From JAUIET01 sp964352475 (GTDB taxonomy: Bacteria; Pseudomonadota; Gammaproteobacteria; Pseudomonadales; JAUIET01), in the NCBI GenBank assembly GCA_964352475.1, contig CAYGSL010000008.1:1-64000 (forward strand): 64,000 bases of DNA. Direction: 5' to 3'. Each line of letters opens with the position of its first letter. The stretch's first letter is position 1. Under the pieces are notes generated by a model, which had not been told where the DNA came from, made no database searches, and saw only the letters and a list, made by a program, of their open reading frames with translations. Shown here piece by piece: positions 8,886 to 17,828 of this stretch. The position numbers and the translations under genes were made by a program.

Positions 8886-10112
8886 CTAGTTTCCCATGCA
8901 ATGTACGGCTGACTCGGCGTACACCTGTTTCAATTGATAACCGCTTTTGAAATTACTCACGATGGATTCGTAGGCGCTACGGTCGGCCTCTGCCGGGTCG
9001 CGCAAGCACACTTGCTTGAATACTTTCTTGACCTGACATTGGGCAAACGCTTCGCTTGCCGCGAGCTCCTGGCCCATAGAAGCCGCACCAGTGCCTTCGC
9101 CTGGAAGATTCTGATCCCAGCCCAATACTTCCGCATTGGGTCCTTCGCGCCAGTAATTGGTCCAGCGGTCGTCAGTGGTGATAAAGCCGTGCGGAAACGT
9201 GGTGTCGTTGTTGAAATACTTTGGGTCTACCTGATTGGCTGTGTATTGCAGAAAGCCGCTATCGCCCTCGGTATCACCATCGGCATTAACGAAGTCGTAA
9301 TAAGCAAACGCCTGGGCCATCGGGTCCATACCACTGTGACAACCAACGCAGCTGTTAAGAAATAAACGGCTGTCGCCGCCAGGACTGCGGCTAACATCCT
9401 GGCGTATGCGATCACTGGGACGAGTGGTGTCTTTTACTTGCTCCATGTCGTTACACAGATGATTGAGCAGGGTGAAACGGAACATGGCGCGGTTGGTGCC
9501 ATCGATAAAAAATGCTTTCGCTGCGGCGCGGGTTGTCATCACACCCGCAGTACCAGCGGCTGGGGTCCCAATGACATTGGTTTGCGTATCCGACATTAGT
9601 ACAGCAGGGTCACTCAAATCTGCGTTGTTCTGTTCTATGCCTTCATAATGTGCGTTGCTAGTTGTTGAGTAAGCTGGCACGCCGGCCAGGCTTGCGTGAT
9701 TGGTATTGCCCACATATATAGTGTTGCTGGACAGTATCTCGCTGAAATTTCTATCGTCGCGAACCATACCGATAATTGTGGCGCTGTAATCGTTCAATGG
9801 TGCAAACGGGTCGAAGTCAATATTGGTCCATGGCGTGGCAAGATTTTTCAAAGTGACGGAATAGAAGGCTGGGTTGTCCATCGCGCGATAAGCGGCGTCA
9901 ACGGCTGATCGACCTCCAACACCGTTAATGTCATCGGTCATGTCACTCAGTATGCTTGCAGAGGCTGGTACGCCAGCAACGCGATCGTGTATGCGCTTTG
10001 CCTGTTCGATCGGACCCGCTGTTGCCACCGTTGCAACACTGCTTAAGCAAATAAAGATACCGGCCAGCCAGTGAACGAAAGATGAGGTTGTGTTCTGCGC
10101 GGCCATTGTCAT
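8886..10112 (-). CDS. Secreted protein with a single CXXCH motif, first gene of a minus-strand set
   Basis: 408 residues. A cleavable Sec signal ends near VATAG (residue 32). One cytochrome c-like motif, CVGCHSGMDP (about residue 255), resembles the DUF1588/DUF1585-type motif of Planctomycete cytochrome-domain proteins, where a C-x-x-C-H-x-x-x-D/M-P pattern is common. Cysteines in QCQVKKVFKQVC near residue 360 may pair. No other family is recognised. It is the promoter-proximal gene of the three-gene minus-strand set, separated by 10 bp from the LamG lipoprotein, and it faces the PD40 lipoprotein gene across a 222-bp divergent region. The protein probably works with the LamG/CXXCH and DUF1501-like partners, but the reaction is unknown. 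Confidence 0.65.
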   Translation of the reverse strand: MTMAAQNTTSSFVHWLAGIFICLSSVATVATAGPIEQAKRIHDRVAGVPASASILSDMTDDINGVGGRSAVDAAYRAMDNPAFYSVTLKNLATPWTNIDFDPFAPLNDYSATIIGMVRDDRNFSEILSSNTIYVGNTNHASLAGVPAYSTTSNAHYEGIEQNNADLSDPAVLMSDTQTNVIGTPAAGTAGVMTTRAAAKAFFIDGTNRAMFRFTLLNHLCNDMEQVKDTTRPSDRIRQDVSRSPGGDSRLFLNSCVGCHSGMDPMAQAFAYYDFVNADGDTEGDSGFLQYTANQVDPKYFNNDTTFPHGFITTDDRWTNYWREGPNAEVLGWDQNLPGEGTGAASMGQELAASEAFAQCQVKKVFKQVCLRDPAEADRSAYESIVSNFKSGYQLKQVYAESAVHCMGN

Positions 10113-10334
10113 GAATGTTGTCTCTTGCGTTTAACTGCTCGAAGCTGCATGCAGATTAGTTCAGCTATTTGAAAGCTGGCGTGACCTTGCGCACACCAGG
10201 CGATTCAATCGCTCAATTAGTGACCAAATCGTGAATGCCTGCACAGTTTGGCGATTTGCAGCCTGAATAGTGATGATCATATTTTGATCCGAACTAAACT
10301 TTGGCCTGTATACGCATTGACGGTAGACAGCATC

Positions 10335-12938
10335 ATGCCCACCTCACACAAGCAAGGAACCGTGCTGCGCGCGGCATTCTTCGTGCTCAGCGCCCTTTTA
10401 TTCGGGTGTAGTGGTGGTGGCGGTGAAGGCGGTGGCAGTGTTGGTATCAGCGATGGTCAAGATCCCGATCCGGCCGTACTCGATGTAGCAATCGCCTATG
10501 TGATGCGGCCGCTGCCTGTCGATGACGACGGGGATATTGCCGAAAACGATCTGCGTGATCCCGCCGCCTTTAATCCTGGAGCGGCCTTGTATGTGCGCGA
10601 CAGAGCATCCCCAAGCAGCGCGGCCAGAAATATTACGGCCGGTGTATTTCCAGATGGAGAGTCGTACGACGTAAAAGATCTTAGCGCGTCCTACGATGGT
10701 AGCCGCTTGCTGTTCTCAATGCGTGCACCTGAAATCGAAGGTCTTGATGACGATGAGCAGCCCAGCTGGAATATCTGGGAATACAACATGGAGACTGAGG
10801 AGCTCAGGCGGATTATCAGTTCTGAGCTAACCGCGGAAGAAGGGCAAGATATCTCGCCGCAGTATCTGGCGGATAACAGCATCGTGTTTACCTCTACTCG
10901 ACAACGAGAATCAAGAGCCTTGTTGTTGGACGAGGGCAAGCCACAGTTTGCAGCGCTGGATGAGAACCGACAGAACGAAGCGTTTGTGTTGCACAAGATG
11001 GATGAAGATGGCGGCAACATTGTGCAACTGACTTATAACCAAAGCCACGATATGAACCCTTCGGTGCTGGATGACGGACGCATAGTGTTCAGTCGTTGGG
11101 ATGGAATGGGTGGGAGAAACAGCGTAAATCTTTACACCATCAATCCTGACGGCAGCGGCTTGCAAATCTTGTATGGCAATCATAGTCACGATACCGGCAC
11201 CAACGGTGCGGTTGTGCAATTTATGCAAGCACGGCAAAACGACGATGGTCAGATTATTGCGGCCTTGCGTCCATTTGACACCCTGGATCTGGGCGGCGAA
11301 ATAGTCGCGATAGATACCGAAAACTTTACTGATCAAAATCAGCCAACCGCAGAAAATGCAGGTCAAACTGGACCGGCACAACAATCTGCTTCGCTGACCG
11401 ACGTGGTGCTAGATCAAGCTGTTTCGCCTGGTGGGCGCTACGCAAGCGCGTTTCCACTGCGCGATGGCACACAACGAGTTATTGCCAGCTGGTCGCAGTG
11501 CCGCTTGGTAATCGATAACAATATTGTGCCGTGTACAGAACAGAACCTTGCAAACGCATCAGCCGTTCCTGCCGACCCTTTGTATGGCATCTGGATGTTT
11601 GACATGAGCGATGAAAGTCAGCTGCCCGTGGTAGCGCCGGAAGAAGGCGTGATGTTCACTGATGTGATTACCTTGCAAGACAGGGTGTTTCCAGATGATC
11701 TGGGCTCGGAACACATTGATGCAGATCTGGCAGAGCAGGGCCTGGCAACCCTGCACATTGCCAGTGTCTACGACCTCGACGGCGTGGATGTCGCGAATCC
11801 GAATATCGCGACGTTGGCAGACCCAAGCATGACTGCTGCTTCCGATCGACCAGTGCGTTTTCTCAGAATAGTCAAGGCCGTCTCCATTCCTGATGAAGAC
11901 GTGCATGATTTCAGTAACACTGCATTTGGGCGTAGTGCGCAACAGTTAATGCGTGAAATCGTTGGTTATGTGCCCGTTGAACCCGATGGTTCGGTAAAGG
12001 TAACCGTACCGGCCCGAGTGGCTTTTGCATTGAGTATGGTCGATGAAAACGGCCGCAGGGTAGGTGGGCGGCATCAGAACTGGTTGCATCTGCAACCAGG
12101 CGAAAATATGGAATGCAAAGGTTGCCACAGCGCGCAAAGCGAAATGCCCCATGGTCGTTATGCGGCCCAGGCTGATTCCGTGAACCCCGGTGCACTTAAC
12201 CCTACTGTTGAATTTCCGAATACCAATCCGGCACTGTTCGCCGATGAAATTGGTGAAACAATGGCTGAAGTGTATGCGCGGGTTATGGGCACACGCAGTC
12301 TCAGTGTGGATATTGAATACACAGACGAGTGGAGTGTTCCTGCTGATGTAGATCCGGCTACTGAATTTGCCTATCGCTATGCAGACCTGAACACCTCTCT
12401 GCCAGTAAGCGCTGAGTGCGCAACGCAGTGGCAGGTTTTGTGCCGCTCAACAATCAACTACGAAACGCATATACAGCCATTGTGGGATATGCCAAGAACT
12501 GCAGTTGATGCCGGTGATCCAGTGCAAAACCAAACCTGTACTGCATGCCATAACGCAGTTGATGATATGGGTGCGGCGCAAGTACCAGTGGCCCAATTGG
12601 ACTTATCATCAAATGCTTCAACGGATGAGCCGGACCACTTTACCTCGTATCGCGAGCTAATGTTCCAGGACAATGAACAGGAAGAAGTGGGTGGTGCCAT
12701 CATCGATCGCCTGGTGCCTTCTATCGACGAGGAAGGCAATCCCATACTGGTCACAGTGCCGGTGAATCCCACAATGCGGGTTGCCGGCGCAACTGCGAGT
12801 AATGCGTTCTTCACTCCGTTCTCCCCTGGTGGAAGTCATGAGGCCTGGTTGACTGACGCAGAACTGAGGCTACTTTCCGAGTGGCTGGACGTGGGTGGTC
12901 AGTATTACAACAATCCGTTCGCCGCACCCATTCAATAG
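10335..12938 (+). CDS. PD40 beta-propeller lipoprotein with two CXXCH motifs (hydrazine-synthase-alpha-like)
   Basis: 867 residues from the ATG at 10335; an upstream in-frame start at 10248 would bury the signal. The lipobox is LLFGC (Cys at about residue 26), followed by a Gly-rich linker. Residues about 100-420 hold TolB/PD40 beta-propeller repeats (SYDGSRLLFSMR, MNPSVLDDGRIVFSR, LYTINPDGSGLQ). The segment YVPVEPDGSVKVTVPA...WLHLQPGE is the HZS-alpha-type middle domain that precedes a haem. CKGCH is encoded at 12114-12128 and CTACH at 12537-12551. Hydrazine synthase activity is not implied: only the domain arrangement is shared and no anammox partners are present. It is transcribed divergently from the CXXCH/LamG/DUF1501 set and is probably a surface multihaem redox protein. 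Confidence 0.7.
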   Translation: MPTSHKQGTVLRAAFFVLSALLFGCSGGGGEGGGSVGISDGQDPDPAVLDVAIAYVMRPLPVDDDGDIAENDLRDPAAFNPGAALYVRDRASPSSAARNITAGVFPDGESYDVKDLSASYDGSRLLFSMRAPEIEGLDDDEQPSWNIWEYNMETEELRRIISSELTAEEGQDISPQYLADNSIVFTSTRQRESRALLLDEGKPQFAALDENRQNEAFVLHKMDEDGGNIVQLTYNQSHDMNPSVLDDGRIVFSRWDGMGGRNSVNLYTINPDGSGLQILYGNHSHDTGTNGAVVQFMQARQNDDGQIIAALRPFDTLDLGGEIVAIDTENFTDQNQPTAENAGQTGPAQQSASLTDVVLDQAVSPGGRYASAFPLRDGTQRVIASWSQCRLVIDNNIVPCTEQNLANASAVPADPLYGIWMFDMSDESQLPVVAPEEGVMFTDVITLQDRVFPDDLGSEHIDADLAEQGLATLHIASVYDLDGVDVANPNIATLADPSMTAASDRPVRFLRIVKAVSIPDEDVHDFSNTAFGRSAQQLMREIVGYVPVEPDGSVKVTVPARVAFALSMVDENGRRVGGRHQNWLHLQPGENMECKGCHSAQSEMPHGRYAAQADSVNPGALNPTVEFPNTNPALFADEIGETMAEVYARVMGTRSLSVDIEYTDEWSVPADVDPATEFAYRYADLNTSLPVSAECATQWQVLCRSTINYETHIQPLWDMPRTAVDAGDPVQNQTCTACHNAVDDMGAAQVPVAQLDLSSNASTDEPDHFTSYRELMFQDNEQEEVGGAIIDRLVPSIDEEGNPILVTVPVNPTMRVAGATASNAFFTPFSPGGSHEAWLTDAELRLLSEWLDVGGQYYNNPFAAPIQ

Positions 12939-12965
12939 GCACTTGAATTGAATAGTTGATGATCC

Positions 12966-12989
12966 AACTGCCTTAAATATGGGCAGTTT
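12966..12989 (+). terminator. Candidate terminator hairpin after the PD40 lipoprotein gene
   Basis: A perfect 7-bp inverted repeat, AACTGCC and GGCAGTT, flanks a 9-10 base AT-rich loop 27 bases past the stop codon. Only three T residues follow, so intrinsic termination would be weak. Confidence 0.4.
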
Positions 12990-13061
12990 CTGCGCCGCAT
13001 AAGCACGGCATAAATGTAACAGGCTGCTAGACTCAAATAAGAAAGGACACACCACAGATCC

Positions 13062-13793
13062 ATGTTCAAAGCGACGATTGTATGCCTGTTACTGGCACTA
13101 ACATTTCCAATATGTGCGAAGGAAGCCCAGCAGGTGCAAGTTGCAGATCCGTATATTGATCTGCGTACCGGACCCGGTAAAGGTTACCCAAAGTTTTATG
13201 TCGCTGAACAAGGTCACTGGATCAGCCTGCTCAAGCGCAAAACCAGCTGGTTCAAAGTTCGACTGGAAAATGGTACAGAAGGTTGGGTATCAGACAAACA
13301 ACTCATTAAAACGTTGACGCCAGACGGTGAATCACTGGACGTACGCAAGCTTGACGCGGAAAGTCTTGGCGACAGTCATTGGGGTTTAGGGATATCTGGC
13401 GGTGACTTTGGTGGCGCCGATCTGGTATCACTGCACATTGCATACATTTTCACCGAAAATATTTCGACAGAGCTCACGCTTTCACAGGCATTGGGTACGT
13501 TTTCGAACAATCACCTCTACGATATAAGTCTGCAGCATCGCGCATTTCCCGAATGGAAAGTGTCGCCTTACTTTACCCTGGGTGCAGGACAAATACGAAC
13601 TGATCCCAATGCAACGCTGGTTGCCACCGAAGACCGTACCGACGATACATTCCATGTTGGTGCGGGTGTTGAAATTCCTTTGGCGCGACGTTTTGCGCTA
13701 CGGATTGAGTACCGGAATTACCTGGCACTGACCAGCCGTGATGATGATGAAGAGATTGAGCAATGGAAAATTGGTTTAAACGCGTATTTCTAG
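13062..13793 (+). CDS. Secreted SH3b domain fused to an outer-membrane beta-barrel
   Basis: 243 residues with a Sec signal ending near ICAKEA (residue 20). Residues 22-85 form a bacterial SH3 domain (DLRTGPGKGYPKF, SWFKVRLENGTEGWV). Residues about 105-243 form an OmpA/OmpW-size small barrel with alternating strands, ending in an aromatic residue (LNAYF), as expected for a BAM-recognised strand. The SH3b domain may bind peptidoglycan while the barrel sits in the outer membrane. The 3' end overlaps the next gene by 31 bases. A second copy of the SH3/barrel arrangement occurs at 17495-18482, there split into two genes. Confidence 0.75.
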   Translation: MFKATIVCLLLALTFPICAKEAQQVQVADPYIDLRTGPGKGYPKFYVAEQGHWISLLKRKTSWFKVRLENGTEGWVSDKQLIKTLTPDGESLDVRKLDAESLGDSHWGLGISGGDFGGADLVSLHIAYIFTENISTELTLSQALGTFSNNHLYDISLQHRAFPEWKVSPYFTLGAGQIRTDPNATLVATEDRTDDTFHVGAGVEIPLARRFALRIEYRNYLALTSRDDDEEIEQWKIGLNAYF

Positions 13794-14407
13794 CAGGTGT
13801 AATGTCTATTTGCGCCAGCAACGTTGCCGCGCAGCAGAGCGAAGGTGGGCAGGCGCATGCAGTAGATCCTGACCTTGAGCGCCAGGAAATTGATATAGAC
13901 GCCATCGATAGTGAAGATTTTGAGATCGGTGTGTATTACGGCATTTTGAGTATCGAAGATTTCGGCAGTGATACTGTCCTTGGTGTTCGCGCCGCCTATC
14001 ACGTGACCGAAACGGTGTTCATGGAAGCCGCCTATGGAATGAGTGAGGCTGGCGAAACCAGTTTTGAAGTATTAAGTGGGTCAGCACAGTTGCTAACGGA
14101 TGACCAGCGGGATTTCAGTTATTACAACGTATCTGTTGGTCTCAACATATTACCTGGTGAGACTTTCATAGGATCACGCTGGGCGTTTAATACTGCGCTG
14201 TACGTGATCGGCGGCATTGGTTCTACTGAATTTGCAGAGGATGATCACTTTACTATCAATTTTGGTGCTGGCTATCGCTTGTTGTTCAATGATTGGTTAG
14301 CGATGCACGTGGATGTTCGCGACCACCTGTTTGACAGCGACATTATTGGTACTGAAAAAACGGTGCATAACATAGAGTTCACTGCTGGATTCAGCGTATT
14401 TTTCTAG
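13763..14407 (+). CDS. Small outer-membrane beta-barrel protein, copy 1
   Basis: 214 residues with a signal peptide (VFLAGVMSICASNVAA) cleaved near residue 24. The mature part has an acidic leader followed by eight or so amphipathic strands and a C-terminal Phe (FSVFF), a typical OmpA-like-fold barrel. It is clearly paralogous to the 217-residue protein at 17829-18482: both share the pattern NMLPGE.FI..RW, then a G-G-x-G turn and ...VFF at the end. It starts within the previous gene and ends 8 bp before the TlpA-like gene, which suggests one transcript. No ligand can be assigned. Confidence 0.75.
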   Translation: MENWFKRVFLAGVMSICASNVAAQQSEGGQAHAVDPDLERQEIDIDAIDSEDFEIGVYYGILSIEDFGSDTVLGVRAAYHVTETVFMEAAYGMSEAGETSFEVLSGSAQLLTDDQRDFSYYNVSVGLNILPGETFIGSRWAFNTALYVIGGIGSTEFAEDDHFTINFGAGYRLLFNDWLAMHVDVRDHLFDSDIIGTEKTVHNIEFTAGFSVFF

Positions 14408-14415
14408 GAGGTTAT

Positions 14416-14928
14416 ATGAAAAATTTATTCGTCTCTTTTTTGGCGGCCGCGAGCCTGCTGCTAGCAAGCAGCCTCAGCGCCGGTGAACTGGATCAAGTCG
14501 CACCGGATTTCGTGTTGAAGAGTAACAGCGGTCAGAATATTCGTTTATCTGATTTGCGTGGTGAAGTAGTGCTACTCAATTTCTGGGCAACCTGGTGTGG
14601 GCCATGCAGGCAGGAAATGCCGTTGCTTGATGATCTGCATGCACGTTACAAAGACATGGGCTTTAAAGTGATCGGCGTAAATGTTGAAAACTCGCCTTCC
14701 AAAGCTGATGCCATGCTTGCGAAAAACCCGGTGAGCTTTCCCATTCTTTACGATACAGAAAGTGTGGTGAGTAAACTGTATAAGGTGGATGCGATGCCAA
14801 CCACCGTTGTTGTGGACAGAGACGGCAATATGCGCCACCTGCATAGGGGGTTCAAACCTGGTTATGAAGATGCTTATGCCGCACAGGTAAAGCAATTATT
14901 TCGAGAGCAATATGCAGCGTCTGAGTGA
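14416..14928 (+). CDS. TlpA-family periplasmic thioredoxin-like disulfide reductase
   Basis: 170 residues. A Sec signal (SLLLASSLSAG, cleavage near 22) is followed by a thioredoxin fold with the catalytic motif WATWCGPCRQEMP (residues about 57-69; Cys-Gly-Pro-Cys) and the cis-proline segment AMPTTVVVD. It should reduce a periplasmic disulfide or act in metal or haem handling. A good ribosome site (AGGAGG at 14407-14412) precedes ATG 14416. It overlaps the DUF4266 lipoprotein gene by 17 bases, so it probably serves that Cys-rich small protein or the DUF3570 barrel. Confidence 0.85.
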   Translation: MKNLFVSFLAAASLLLASSLSAGELDQVAPDFVLKSNSGQNIRLSDLRGEVVLLNFWATWCGPCRQEMPLLDDLHARYKDMGFKVIGVNVENSPSKADAMLAKNPVSFPILYDTESVVSKLYKVDAMPTTVVVDRDGNMRHLHRGFKPGYEDAYAAQVKQLFREQYAASE

Positions 14929-15139
14929 GTTAACATTGCTTGCAGTATTGGCGGTGTGTTCAGCCTGCAGCTCAATTGAGCCGTGGGTTAAGCCATACGA
15001 GCGCGATCGACTTGCGGACCCAATAATGCAATTTGATGCTGCACCTGTGTCTGCCGCGTATATGCATCACGTGTATCAGGCCAGAGAAGGAGCGCGGGGC
15101 GCTGAAGGCGGTACTGGCGGAGGCTGCGGATGCAATTAG
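14912..15139 (+). CDS. DUF4266 small lipoprotein with C-terminal Gly-rich CGCN tail
   Basis: 75 residues. The lipoprotein signal ends with lipobox CSAC (Cys19), followed by the family's IEPWVKPYERDRLADP segment. The C-terminus is a Gly-rich run ending TGGGCGCN, with two free Cys and no structured domain after it. DUF4266 genes recur beside TlpA, DUF3570 and ApbE genes, to my recollection; the function is unknown. The gene overlaps both neighbours (17 bases with TlpA, 10 with DUF3570), so translation is coupled. The Cys-Gly-Cys tail could bind a metal or carry a modification. Confidence 0.8.
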   Translation: MQRLSELTLLAVLAVCSACSSIEPWVKPYERDRLADPIMQFDAAPVSAAYMHHVYQAREGARGAEGGTGGGCGCN

Positions 15140-16290
15140 CCAGGTGTAAGGCTTTTCTGCTGCTGACTCTTATCATCGGACTTGTGCCTTTCGGTGTAAG
15201 CGCGGCTGTTATTCCCGAGGACCGGGCGGACGTGATGTACCACTCCTACAGTGGCGGTGGTGTCACGATTGATGGTCCGTCAGTGTTGGTACGCAAGGGT
15301 TTTAAAGAAAAGTTCTCAGTCAGCGCAAATTATTACGTAGATAATGTATCCAGCGCGTCTATTGATGTGCAACTCTCTGCCAGCGAATACAAGGAAGAGA
15401 GAACCGAAACATCGGTAGGCTTTGATTTTCTCAATAACAAATCCTTACTCAGCGTCGCCTTGTCACGCAGTGACGAAAATGACTATGAGGCACAGTCCTT
15501 CCATTTCAATGTCAGCCAGGATTTTTTTGGTGATCTAAGCACTTTGTCGCTAGGGTATTCGCGCGGTAGCGATAAAGTATTTCGCAATGACGACAGCGAA
15601 TTGAATGAAACGGTTGACCGACATCACTATAAGTTTGGCCTAAGCCAGATCGTGACCAAGAATATTATTCTGTCTTTAAACTACGAAGGCATTTCCGACG
15701 AGGGATTTTTGAATAATCCCTATCGGCAGGTTAGGTTCGTGGATCCTGCGGACCCGAACAACTTTCGCCTTGAAGCCGAAGTGTATCCGCGTACGCGAAC
15801 CAGTGACGCGATTGCGTTGGGTTCAATGATTTACCTGCCCTATAGAGCAGCACTGAAATTCAAGGCGCGTTACTACACCGACGACTGGGGTATTGATGCC
15901 AATACCTTTGAGCTTGGCTACAAGCATCCGATTGGCGAGCAATTTATTGCCGAAGCTCATTACCGATATTATGATCAGACCGCGGCAGAGTTTTACAGTG
16001 ATTTGTTTTCGCGAGCTGATTTTCAAGACTTCAAGGCGCGCGACAAGGAGCTAAGCACTTTTGGCTCGCATTCCGTGGGGGTAAGCCTGGGGTACTCTAT
16101 GCAAATCAAGGCTTTGAAATACCTGCAAAAGCTCAGCGTTACCTTGTCCTATGATCACCTGCAGTTTGATTACGATGACTTTCGCGATGCGACGGTTAGC
16201 CAGGCTAGTCCAGACATAGCGGCTGGAGAAGAGCCTTTCTATTCTTTTAATGCCAATGTGATACGCTTCTACATCTCACTCTTTTACTAA
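15130..16290 (+). CDS. DUF3570 outer-membrane beta-barrel protein
   Basis: 386 residues with a signal peptide ending near VSAAV (residue 26). The sequence is a long run of amphipathic strands with alternating aromatic and polar residues (SVSANYYVDNVSSASIDVQ, LSLNYEGISDEGF), and it finishes with an aromatic C-terminal strand (FYISLFY), so a barrel of roughly 16 strands is expected. The N-terminal PEDRADVMYHSYSGGGV region matches DUF3570. It may export or anchor the product of the small DUF4266 lipoprotein or import a substrate. It overlaps the DUF4266 gene and lies 12 bp before apbE. Confidence 0.8.
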   Translation: MQLARCKAFLLLTLIIGLVPFGVSAAVIPEDRADVMYHSYSGGGVTIDGPSVLVRKGFKEKFSVSANYYVDNVSSASIDVQLSASEYKEERTETSVGFDFLNNKSLLSVALSRSDENDYEAQSFHFNVSQDFFGDLSTLSLGYSRGSDKVFRNDDSELNETVDRHHYKFGLSQIVTKNIILSLNYEGISDEGFLNNPYRQVRFVDPADPNNFRLEAEVYPRTRTSDAIALGSMIYLPYRAALKFKARYYTDDWGIDANTFELGYKHPIGEQFIAEAHYRYYDQTAAEFYSDLFSRADFQDFKARDKELSTFGSHSVGVSLGYSMQIKALKYLQKLSVTLSYDHLQFDYDDFRDATVSQASPDIAAGEEPFYSFNANVIRFYISLFY

Positions 16291-16302
16291 TAGAAGCGGA
16301 GT

Positions 16303-17295
16303 TTGATGCGAGCGCTTGTCCATCTCTTTCTGTGGTTCATTTGCAGTGTGTCTTTGGCGGTGAACGCCGATTGGTACCAGCGCGAAGGTGTCGCAATGGG
16401 CACCGAGGTCAGCGTTCAGCTGTGGTCTGATAGCGAGGAAGTTGCAGAACAAGCTATGCAGGCAGTGCTTGATGAAATGCAACGCGTTGATCAGCGATTC
16501 AGCCCCTATATTGCCAGCAGCGAACTCAGTAAATTGAACAAACACGCGTATGCCGCGCCGGTAAAAACATCTGCAGAAATGTTTCAACTGTTGGCGAGCG
16601 CAGAATCCGTGTCACGCTTGAGCGATGGTGCTTTTGATATCACATTTTCTGCTGCTGGCCATTTGTACGATTATCGCCAGTCGCGGCAACCCACTGCCTC
16701 ACAGTTGCAAGAGGCTATCAGTGCCATCAATTATCAGCATGTGGTTTTGATCGCTAAAGATTCTACGGTAAGCTTTAGTCACCCAGGTACGAGAATTGAT
16801 CTGGGTGGCATCGCCAAAGGTCATGCCGTAGACCGCGGAATCCGCCTGTTAGAAGGGCTCGGCGTAGACCACGCGTTAGTCTCCGCAGGTGGTGACAGTC
16901 GTCTGTTGGGCGATCGACGCGGAAAGCCCTGGGTTACTGGAATCAAGGATCCTCGAGGAGAAGAATCACTGCTAATGGTGCCGCTGGAAAATGTGGCTAT
17001 TTCCACGTCTGGAGATTACGAGCGCTTTTTTATAGATAGCGAAACCGGCGAACGTCAGCATCATATCCTAAGCCCTAAAACCGGTGAATCCGTAAGCGAG
17101 TTGCGCAGCGCTACTGTACTGGCAGGAGACAGCACTACAGCAGACGCTTTATCAACAACGGTGTTCGTGCTCGGTGTGGAGAATGGATTGCGTCTGATAA
17201 ACAGCATCCCGGCTGTTGACGCAATTATTATCGATTCGAAAGGGTTACTGCATTACTCCGACGATTTGCAAAAAATGTCAAAGTCGCAGCGATGA
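16303..17295 (+). CDS. apbE: FAD:protein FMN transferase (ApbE)
   Basis: 330 residues with an N-terminal signal or anchor (HLFLWFICSVSLAVNA). ApbE attaches FMN through a phosphodiester to Ser/Thr of exported flavoproteins. Family motifs are visible: RFSPYIASSELSKLN, DGAFDITF, DLGGIAKGHAVDRG, STSGDYERFF, and the metal-site segment DSTTADALSTT. One detail is unusual: the usual H-I-x-(D/N)-P-(K/R)-T-G motif reads HHILSPKTG, with Ser for Asp/Asn. No protein encoded nearby carries the usual D-x-x-S-G-A-T/S acceptor motif, so its target is unclear. It closes the TlpA-DUF4266-DUF3570 run. Confidence 0.9.
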   Translation: MMRALVHLFLWFICSVSLAVNADWYQREGVAMGTEVSVQLWSDSEEVAEQAMQAVLDEMQRVDQRFSPYIASSELSKLNKHAYAAPVKTSAEMFQLLASAESVSRLSDGAFDITFSAAGHLYDYRQSRQPTASQLQEAISAINYQHVVLIAKDSTVSFSHPGTRIDLGGIAKGHAVDRGIRLLEGLGVDHALVSAGGDSRLLGDRRGKPWVTGIKDPRGEESLLMVPLENVAISTSGDYERFFIDSETGERQHHILSPKTGESVSELRSATVLAGDSTTADALSTTVFVLGVENGLRLINSIPAVDAIIIDSKGLLHYSDDLQKMSKSQR

Positions 17296-17494
17296 GTTTC
17301 TAAACAAATTGTTTAATTAGCGGCTGATTTCCAAACGCATTGATCTGATAGTGTGTAACTCTGCATCAGTTTGCTGAGTTCCGTAACATATTAACGTAAA
17401 TTATTGGCCGATCTGTTAGCGGACGAGCGGTCGATAGCCTATTTTTAGTAAGTAGGCGCCGGAGACTTGTGCGCTGAGATGAAAGGTTGCTTAC

Positions 17495-17806
17495 ATGCGC
17501 AAATTCTGTCCAGCTTGCTTGGCACTGTTGCTTTCTTTACTGCCCTTGACCGCATTCTGGTCAGGTACCAGTTCTGCGCACGGGCTGGAGTTTATTGTTG
17601 ACACAACCTTTATTGATATGCACACAGGGCCTGGTCGCGGTTTTCCCAAGTTTTACTCCATTGCGAAAGGTGAAAAGCTAACCGCTATCAAGCAACGAAC
17701 CACGTGGATTAAAGTGGAAACAACAAAAGGTCGCACGGGCTGGATAAAGGCAACAGACCTGCAAAATACAAGAACACTCAATGGCCGCGCTGTGCGCTTG
17801 CCTTAG
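17495..17806 (+). CDS. Secreted SH3b domain protein
   Basis: 103 residues. A signal peptide (ALLLSLLPLTAFWSG) is cleaved near SSAHG, and the rest is one bacterial SH3 domain (DMHTGPGRGFPKFYS, TWIKVETTKGRTGWI). It closely resembles the SH3 part of the 13062-13793 protein, but the gene stops after the SH3 domain. A ribosome site (AAAGG) precedes the ATG. The partner barrel gene follows 22 bp later. The 199-bp gap before it contains a short inverted repeat (GCCTA 17437-17441 and TAGGC 17453-17457) and no convincing promoter. Confidence 0.75.
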   Translation: MRKFCPACLALLLSLLPLTAFWSGTSSAHGLEFIVDTTFIDMHTGPGRGFPKFYSIAKGEKLTAIKQRTTWIKVETTKGRTGWIKATDLQNTRTLNGRAVRLP

Positions 17807-17828
17807 ATAAAGAACGAACAAGGTCCGA

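Noticed and set aside
10335..12938. True hydrazine synthase subunit
   Set aside because: Only part of the domain order matches, and no anammox partner genes are present; a related but separate redox protein is more likely.
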